Shown here one piece after another: positions 6,352-11,196 of a DNA stretch of 11,196 nt (positions are counted from its first letter, which is position 1; each line of letters starts with the position of its first letter). This DNA is from DATBHZ01 sp036557185. Lineage in GTDB: Bacteria; Actinomycetota; Acidimicrobiia; IMCC26256; JAENVU01. Under the pieces are notes generated by a model. The model was not told where the DNA came from. It was given only the letters and a program-made list of their open reading frames with translations, and did no database searches. The position numbers and the translations under genes are program-made. Location of the stretch: positions 1 to 11,196 of the forward strand of contig DATBHZ010000175.1 of assembly GCA_036557185.1 (NCBI GenBank), given 5' to 3'.

Positions 6352-6704
6352 CGGAGCACCCCCTTGCGCCAGGCGTAGGCCAGGCCGAGCGCGAGGACCA
6401 CGATGAAAACGATCATCGACACGAGCACCGACACGCCGAGGTCCTCGACGCGCACGGCCCACGGGAAGATGAACACGGCTTCGACGTCGAACATCACGAA
6501 GAGGAGGGCGTAGACGTAGTACCGGACGTTGGACTGGCCCCAGCCCGCCACGGGATCGGAGCCGGCCTCGTACGTCACGTACTTCTCGTCCTGCGGGTGC
6601 GTCGGGCGCAGCATTCTGCCCAGCCCGAGCATGCCGCCGACCATCAGCATCGCCGCGCCGATGAGCACGGCGACCGCCAGATACTGGTGGTAATACTCAG
6701 TCAC
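6342..6704 (-). CDS. nuoA: NADH-quinone oxidoreductase subunit A
   Basis: Small membrane subunit (120 aa, ND3 family) beside the quinone chamber, first gene of the second nuo cluster. Three transmembrane helices are visible (about 7-29, 62-83 and 91-112). The signature RYYVYALLFVMFDVEAVFIF (61-80) holds the conserved acidic residues Asp73 and Glu75. In the mobile loop the family's YECG is YEAG here (Ala47 in place of Cys), a position that also varies in other bacteria. The GTG at 6704 has GAGAGG at 6716-6711 with six-base spacing. An in-frame extension to 6821 lacks support and would read through the promoter-like region. Confidence 0.96.
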   Translation of the reverse strand: MTEYYHQYLAVAVLIGAAMLMVGGMLGLGRMLRPTHPQDEKYVTYEAGSDPVAGWGQSNVRYYVYALLFVMFDVEAVFIFPWAVRVEDLGVSVLVSMIVFIVVLALGLAYAWRKGVLRWA

Positions 6705-6842
6705 GCGCGGCCTCTCACCACGGAACCGGCAGGTGCGCGGCGAGTATATGTCCGGTGTTTCCGGGCTGGTCGAACCGCGCGGCAGGGTGTTCGACTCGCT
6801 CGAGAGGGCCGCCGACAGCACCGATTGCGACGATTGGCACGC
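6705..6842 (-). promoter_or_regulatory. nuoN-nuoA intergenic region with candidate sigma70-type promoter
   Basis: This 138-nt gap is the only one in the window that is not bridged by overlapping codons. On the minus strand, TATACT (6748-6743) matches the -10 consensus at five of six bases and is conspicuous in such GC-rich DNA. TCGACC (6773-6768) is a four-of-six -35 match at 19-bp spacing; TTCGAC one base further is the alternative. A start near 6736 would give a leader of about 32 nt containing the nuoA GAGAGG site. No U-rich intrinsic terminator for nuoN was seen. The gap suggests that nuoA begins its own transcription unit, though read-through from nuoN remains possible. Confidence 0.5.
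6769..6795 (-). repeat. 7-bp inverted repeat overlapping the candidate nuoA -35 element
   Basis: GTCGAAC (6769-6775) and GTTCGAC (6789-6795) are perfect reverse complements separated by 13 bp. The repeat overlaps the proposed -35 region, a typical place for an operator, but it could also form a small hairpin at the end of the nuoN transcript. No U-run follows, and no known regulator site is recognised. Confidence 0.4.
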
Positions 6843-8378
6843 TCAGAACGCCAGCGTGGCATGCCCCGCGAAGTTCATGAAGACCGTGGGCAAAATTCCC
6901 ATCCAGAGCGTTGCGACCGCGCAGACCACGAGCACCGCACCGGTGGACGCGTTGATGCGCAGTCGCACCGCACCGGCCCGGGCCGCCTCCTCGCCCTCGG
7001 GCTCCTCGGCCTCGCTCCCGTACATCACGATGATCACGCGCAGGTAGAAGTACGCGGCGATCACCGACGCCAGCACTCCGACGATCAGCAGCGAGTACCC
7101 CTGCCACGTGTCGGCGCTCGCCGCCGCTGCGAACACGCCGAGCTTGGCGATGAAGCCCGCGGTCGGGGGAATCCCCGCCTGGGCGAGCAGGAAGAGCGCA
7201 AGCAGCGCGGCGATGACGGGCTGTTTCGATCCGAATCCTCGGTAGTCGCTGATGCGGTGGCGGTCGTCTCGCCGACCGACGACGGTGACGATCGCGAACG
7301 ACCCGATCGTCATGAACGCGTACACGAGCAGGTAGAACAGCGCCGCCTTCAGGCCCTGATGTGTTCCGGTCTCGACACCGATGAGCACGAAGCCTGCGTG
7401 GCTGATCGACGAATACGCGAGCATGCGCTTGATGTCGGACTGCACGATCGCCGCGGCACTCCCGACAACGAGCGTGAGGATGGCGAGCGCCCAGATCACC
7501 GGCTGCCAGTCCGCCCGATAGATCTCGAACGCGCTGAACAGCACGCGCAAGAGGGCGGCGAACCCGGCGGCCTTCGTCGCGGACGACATGAAGCCCGTCA
7601 CCGGTGTCGGCGAGCCCTCGTAGACGTCGGGCGTCCACATGTGGAACGGGACGGCGGCGATCTTGAAGCCCAATCCGACGAGCAGGAGCACGATGCCGGC
7701 GACGAGCGTGCCGGACTCGAAGAGCGAGGTCTTCGCGAGGAAGTCTGCGATCCCGAGCAGCGAGGTCGTTCCCGTCGCGCCGTACACGAGCGCGACGCCG
7801 TAGAGGAAGATCGCGGAGGAGAACGCGCCGAGCACGAAATACTTCATCCCGGCCTCGAGCGAGCGCCGGCGCGTGCGGTCGTACGCGGCGAGCACGTAGA
7901 GCGGGATCGAGAGCGTTTCGAGCGCGATGAAGACGACGATCAAGTCGTTCGCCGTGGTCATCACGAGCATGCCCGCAGCGGCGAGCAGCACGAGCACCAC
8001 GTACTCGGGGCGCGATTCGATGCCACGACGCTCGAGGTACTGGCTCGAGAGCAGGAGCGTCAGCGCTGCCGCGATGAGGATGACGTATCCCACGAAGACG
8101 GAGAACCCGTCGATCGCAACCATGTTGGCGAGCGCGACGTACGGACCGTGACCGTGACCGTGGTGCGTCACGACGGACCACTGGCGCGCCAGGAAGCACG
8201 CGCACACGACGATGCCCACGGTCGCGATCCCCAAGGCCGCCGTGTAGATGTTGCCGGTGTGCCGGAAGATGCCGCGCAGCATCATGACGAGGAGCGCGGC
8301 GATCACCAGCGAGAGCACGGGCGCGACCGCGAGCCAGTCGACCGGCGGCGTGTGGACCGGGATCGTCGCGCCGATCAC
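6843..8378 (-). CDS. nuoN: NADH-quinone oxidoreductase subunit N
   Basis: Antiporter-like, proton-pumping membrane subunit (511 aa) next to NuoK in complex I, with about 14 hydrophobic helices. Family blocks are visible: VVFIALETLSIPLYVLAAYD with the conserved membrane Glu, LGFKIAAVPFHMWTPDVYEG with the conserved Lys, SPTPVTGFMSSATKAAGFA, QSDIKRMLAYSSISHAGFVL, and AGIPPTAGFIAKLGVF. An extramembrane loop at 71-79 is His-rich (THHGHGHGP). The GTG start at 8378 overlaps the nuoM stop by 4 nt (GTGA), with AAGGAGG seven bases upstream (8392-8386). It closes the upstream L-M-N block and is followed by the promoter-like gap before nuoA. Confidence 0.96.
   Translation of the reverse strand: MIGATIPVHTPPVDWLAVAPVLSLVIAALLVMMLRGIFRHTGNIYTAALGIATVGIVVCACFLARQWSVVTHHGHGHGPYVALANMVAIDGFSVFVGYVILIAAALTLLLSSQYLERRGIESRPEYVVLVLLAAAGMLVMTTANDLIVVFIALETLSIPLYVLAAYDRTRRRSLEAGMKYFVLGAFSSAIFLYGVALVYGATGTTSLLGIADFLAKTSLFESGTLVAGIVLLLVGLGFKIAAVPFHMWTPDVYEGSPTPVTGFMSSATKAAGFAALLRVLFSAFEIYRADWQPVIWALAILTLVVGSAAAIVQSDIKRMLAYSSISHAGFVLIGVETGTHQGLKAALFYLLVYAFMTIGSFAIVTVVGRRDDRHRISDYRGFGSKQPVIAALLALFLLAQAGIPPTAGFIAKLGVFAAAASADTWQGYSLLIVGVLASVIAAYFYLRVIIVMYGSEAEEPEGEEAARAGAVRLRINASTGAVLVVCAVATLWMGILPTVFMNFAGHATLAF
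8139..8161. repeat. Short tandem ACCGTG repeat inside nuoN
   Basis: Three consecutive copies of a 6-mer (accgtg) begin shortly after 8142 on the plus strand. They encode the His-Gly repeats of the NuoN loop (HHGHGHG). The tract is short enough to arise by slippage and is in frame, so repeat-number changes would only lengthen or shorten the loop. Confidence 0.5.
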
Positions 8379-9919
8379 TTGCTCGCCTCCTTCTGTCCCT
8401 TCCGGCCCTTGTCGGCGTCGGGCTGGTGGTAGTCCTTGACCTTCTGGTCGAAGCTCCTCACCACTCGCTGCACCGTGGGCTCGACTCGGTTGATCACCGG
8501 CTTCGGGTAGAGCCCGATGAACAGGCTGAGCGCGAGCAGCGGGGCGACGACCGCGACCTCGCGGGGCGTCACGTCCTTCAGCAGCCTGTTCGCCTCGTTC
8601 GGAACGCCGGTGAACACACGCTGGAACATCCAGAGCATGTAAACGGCCGCCAGGATGACACCGGTCGTTGCCACGATCGCCCACCACCGGTGCACGAGGA
8701 AGGCGCCGACCAGCGCGAGGAACTCACCGATGAAGCCCGAGAAGCCCGGGAGACCGATGCCGGCGAACATCGCGATCAGGAAGAAGGCCGTCAGGATCGG
8801 TGCGGACTTCCAGATGCCGCCGAACTCGCTGATCTCGCGCGTGTGTCTTCGCTCGTACAGGAAACCGATCACCAGGAAGAGCGAGCCGGTCGTCAGCGGG
8901 TGGCTCACCATGTTGAAGCTCGCGCCGTCGAGCCCGAACACGGTGATGGAGAAGATCCCGAGGAGGATGAAGCCCATGTGCGCGACGGAAGAGAACGCGA
9001 TGATCCGTTTCGCGTCCTTCTGCATCGCGGCGACGATCGAGCCATAGACGATCCCGATGACCGCGAGGGTGATGATGAGCGGCGCCCAGCGGACGGATGC
9101 GTGCGGGAAGAGCTCGAACGAGAAGCGCAGGAACCCGTACGCACCCATCTTGAGGATCACGCCGGCAAGCACGACGGAGCCGGCGGTCGGCGCCTCGGTG
9201 TGCACGTCGGGCAGCCAGGTGTGGAACGGGAAGAGCGGCGCCTTGATCGCGAACGCCGCCATGAACCCGAAGAAGAGCCAGGTCTCGGTCGATGTCGCGA
9301 GGCCGTTCCAGTTCCGCAACACCCGGTAGTCGAAGGTGAGTGGGTGCCCGGTCTGCGAGTGGTACAGGAACGCGAGCACCAGGATCGAGGCGAGCAGGAA
9401 GGCGGATCCGAACGCGGTGTAGATGAAGAACTTCGTCGCTGCGTACGCGCGGTTCTTGCTCCCCCACCCGGCGATGAGGAAGTACATCGGGACGAGCATC
9501 GCCTCCCAGAACACGAAGAAGGCGATCAGGTCGAGGGCCAGGAAGATGCCCATGATCGCCCCCTCGAGGAGGAGGAACCAGAAGGTGTACGCCTTGACGC
9601 GGTGATCGAGCTGCGCCGACGCGAGCAGACCGATCGGCATCAGCAATGCGGTGATCACCACCATGAAGATGCTGAAGCCGTCGACCCCGACGATGTAGCC
9701 CACGCCCAGCGAGTCGAACCACCGGTTCTCCTCGACGAACTGGAACGTCCCGATGCTCTTGAAGTGCCAGAGCAGGTACAGCGCGAACCCGAGCGTGGCG
9801 GCGCTGGCCAGGTAACCGACGGCACGCGCGAGCTCGGGCCGGTTCGCGGGCGTGCACAGGACGAGCACGGCCCCGAGGATCGGGGTGACGATGATCGCGG
9901 TGAGGATCGGGAAGCTCAT
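8375..9919 (-). CDS. nuoM: NADH-quinone oxidoreductase subunit M
   Basis: Antiporter-like, proton-pumping membrane subunit (514 aa) that sits between NuoN and NuoL. The key channel residues of the family are present: Glu139 in FFVFWEAMLVPMYFLIAGWG, Lys226 in AIKAPLFPFHTWLPDVHTEA, Lys257 in VILKMGAYGFLRF, and Glu399 in GLPGFSGFIGEFL (E. coli E144, K234, K265 and E407). About 14 helices can be counted. The C-terminal ~35 residues are hydrophilic and Lys/Asp-rich. The ATG at 9919 shares its A with the nuoL stop (TGATG), with GGGG five bases upstream. Upstream in-frame extension to 10105 is Arg-rich shadow of nuoL. The gene ends overlapping the nuoN start. Confidence 0.97.
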   Translation of the reverse strand: MSFPILTAIIVTPILGAVLVLCTPANRPELARAVGYLASAATLGFALYLLWHFKSIGTFQFVEENRWFDSLGVGYIVGVDGFSIFMVVITALLMPIGLLASAQLDHRVKAYTFWFLLLEGAIMGIFLALDLIAFFVFWEAMLVPMYFLIAGWGSKNRAYAATKFFIYTAFGSAFLLASILVLAFLYHSQTGHPLTFDYRVLRNWNGLATSTETWLFFGFMAAFAIKAPLFPFHTWLPDVHTEAPTAGSVVLAGVILKMGAYGFLRFSFELFPHASVRWAPLIITLAVIGIVYGSIVAAMQKDAKRIIAFSSVAHMGFILLGIFSITVFGLDGASFNMVSHPLTTGSLFLVIGFLYERRHTREISEFGGIWKSAPILTAFFLIAMFAGIGLPGFSGFIGEFLALVGAFLVHRWWAIVATTGVILAAVYMLWMFQRVFTGVPNEANRLLKDVTPREVAVVAPLLALSLFIGLYPKPVINRVEPTVQRVVRSFDQKVKDYHQPDADKGRKGQKEASK

Positions 9920-11196
9920 CAGATCCCCGCCCTCGCGAGCGCGTACAGCAGAAGCGCTGCGACGCCGAGGACGATGCCGAGCGCGTACTGGCGCACCAAT
10001 CCCGTCTGCAACCTTCGGAACCCACCGCCGGCGCGCCCGATCAGCCGCGCGACGCCGTTGACCGCGCCGTCGATGATCTTCAGATCGAAGACGCCCGCGA
10101 GCCATTCGGCTCCGACGCGGATGGGACCGGAAACGGCAGCGGCGATCCCTTCGTCGTAGTACCAGGCGTGTCCGAAGAGTCGGCCGAACGGGCCCAGCTT
10201 CTGGTCGAGCGGGTCGACCTTCGGATCCACGAGGCCACCCCGGAACAGGAGCAACGCGATCCCGATCCCGGTCAGCGCGATCGCGACCGTGATGAGCGAG
10301 AGCGCGAGGCCGCCGAGGAAGGACGTCGCCTCCGGCGGGTTGGTGTGCACGAACACTGGGGCGAGCCAGTGGTTCAGGAATTCGAGCTTGGTGAACGGCA
10401 GGTTGAGGAGCCCGGCGACGATCGCCAGCCCGGCGAGCGCGAGCGCCGAGAAGACCATCAGGCCGGAGCCCTCGTGCGGGTCGTGTGTGAGGTGCGCCGG
10501 GGCCGGCGCCGTTCCGTAGTCGACGGTCGGCGAGTACGTCGGGTCCTCCTCGACGACCTCGGTCCCCTCGGCGGCACGGAAGCGCTCGTTCCCGTAGAAC
10601 ACGAGCCAGGTCTCACGTGTCATGTAGATGCCGGTCAGGACGACGGCGAGGAGGCCCACCGCCCACACCGCGTAGTTGCTCCCGAAGAAGGCGCTCGAGA
10701 GCACGTCGTCCTTCGCCCAGAACCCCGAGAACGGCGGGATCCCGGAGATCGTCAACCACGCGACCACGAACGCGAGCGCCGTGAAGGGCATGAATCTTCG
10801 CAACCGCCCCATGTCGCGGATGTCCTGGGTGTCGTCGGTGCCGTGGATCACGGTCCCCGCACCGACGAAGAGCGTCGCCTTGTAGCACGCGTGCGCCAGC
10901 ACGAAGAACACCGCCGCGCTGTATGCGCCCACACCGGCCGCAAGGAACATGTAACCCAGCTGGCTCACCGTCGAGTAGGCGAGCACGCGTTTGATGTCGG
11001 GCTGCACGATCGCGACCGTCCCGGCGAGCAGCGCGGTGATCCCGCCGACGACCGCGACAACGGTCATCGCGGCACCGCTCCGCTCGAAGAACGGGTGCGC
11101 GCGGCAGACGAGGTAGACGCCGGCGGTCACCATCGTTGCGGCGTGGATCAGTGCCGACACCGGGGTCGGGCCTTCCATCGCGTCCGGCAGCCAGAC
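9919..11196 (-). CDS. nuoL: NADH-quinone oxidoreductase subunit L, 3' part (first nuoL of the window; 5' end beyond 11196)
   Basis: C-terminal 425 residues of a proton-pumping NuoL; about 200 N-terminal residues lie outside the window. The fragment begins within the family signature at VWLPDAMEGPTPVSALIHAA, then shows QPDIKRVLAYSTVSQLGYMF, AHACYKATLFVGAGTVIH, and GIPPFSGFWAKDDVL with the conserved Lys-Asp. The C-terminal part contains a hydrophilic loop rich in Glu, Pro and His (about residues 215-245 of the fragment), then the segment expected to include the long lateral helix of NuoL, and a final membrane helix. Compared with the nuoL at 1-1441, the mid-channel motif reads HACYKATLF instead of HAFFKALLF and the loops differ, so the two are diverged paralogues. 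The stop overlaps the nuoM start by one base. Confidence 0.96.
   Translation of the reverse strand, partial: VWLPDAMEGPTPVSALIHAATMVTAGVYLVCRAHPFFERSGAAMTVVAVVGGITALLAGTVAIVQPDIKRVLAYSTVSQLGYMFLAAGVGAYSAAVFFVLAHACYKATLFVGAGTVIHGTDDTQDIRDMGRLRRFMPFTALAFVVAWLTISGIPPFSGFWAKDDVLSSAFFGSNYAVWAVGLLAVVLTGIYMTRETWLVFYGNERFRAAEGTEVVEEDPTYSPTVDYGTAPAPAHLTHDPHEGSGLMVFSALALAGLAIVAGLLNLPFTKLEFLNHWLAPVFVHTNPPEATSFLGGLALSLITVAIALTGIGIALLLFRGGLVDPKVDPLDQKLGPFGRLFGHAWYYDEGIAAAVSGPIRVGAEWLAGVFDLKIIDGAVNGVARLIGRAGGGFRRLQTGLVRQYALGIVLGVAALLLYALARAGI

Noticed and set aside
6705..6821. 39-residue N-terminal extension of nuoA
   Set aside because: The extension is non-hydrophobic, unlike the family N-terminus, and spans the promoter-like DNA; the GTG at 6704 has a good ribosome site at proper spacing.
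6769..6842. Intrinsic terminator after nuoN
   Set aside because: The 7-bp inverted repeat has no following U-run on the transcript, and no other stable stem with a U-tract was seen.
6597..8432. Long plus-strand open frame (611 codons) opposite nuoN and nuoA, with others at 2-1501, 2535-3926, 4297-5274 and 8426-10159
   Set aside because: The translations are dominated by Arg, Asp, Glu, His and Gly, with no domain. They lie antisense to well-recognised nuo genes, as expected for shadows of high-GC codon use.
1..11196. tRNA, rRNA, CRISPR array, insertion sequence or other new defence-type system
   Set aside because: Nearly all of the window is accounted for by nuo genes. No repeat-spacer pattern, transposase, long terminal repeats or RNA gene signature was found.

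Overview
This window is almost entirely respiratory complex I (NADH-quinone oxidoreductase, nuo) genes. All lie on the minus strand, so transcription runs from high to low coordinates. The DNA is very GC-rich, strong Shine-Dalgarno sites are common, many starts are GTG (one is TTG), and stop/start codons often overlap. This points to a high-GC actinobacterium. The NuoI and NuoH wording resembles, from memory, the second, partial nuo set of Streptomyces; a deeper actinobacterial lineage such as Acidimicrobiia or Thermoleophilia is also possible. Taxonomy cannot be settled from this sequence alone.

Layout in the direction of transcription: (1) 11196-6843 holds the 3' part of a nuoL (5' end outside the window), then complete nuoM and nuoN, each overlapping the next by 1-4 nt. 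(2) 6842-6705 is a 138-nt gap with a candidate sigma70-type promoter and a 7-bp inverted repeat. (3) 6704-1 holds nuoA, nuoB, nuoC, nuoD, a 137-nt gap, nuoH, a 49-nt gap, nuoI, nuoJ, nuoK and the first 480 codons of a second, different nuoL that runs off the window.

The second cluster jumps from nuoD directly to nuoH. The genes for the NADH-oxidising module (nuoE, nuoF, nuoG) are absent at their usual place, so the locus encodes the quinone-reducing connecting module (B, C, D, I) and the proton-pumping membrane module (A, H, J, K, L...). This is the 11-subunit-type layout known from archaeal Fpo, cyanobacterial NDH-1 and some actinobacterial second nuo clusters. The electron donor of such a complex is not evident here. 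The upstream L-M-N block is most simply the tail of another complex I operon placed in tandem, or else an extra set of antiporter-like subunits.

Both gaps inside the second cluster are exactly bridged by small open frames (47 and 16 codons) whose starts overlap the previous stop codon and whose stops overlap the next start codon. The larger gap also carries an 11-bp perfect inverted repeat. No RNA gene, mobile element, CRISPR array or plus-strand gene was found.
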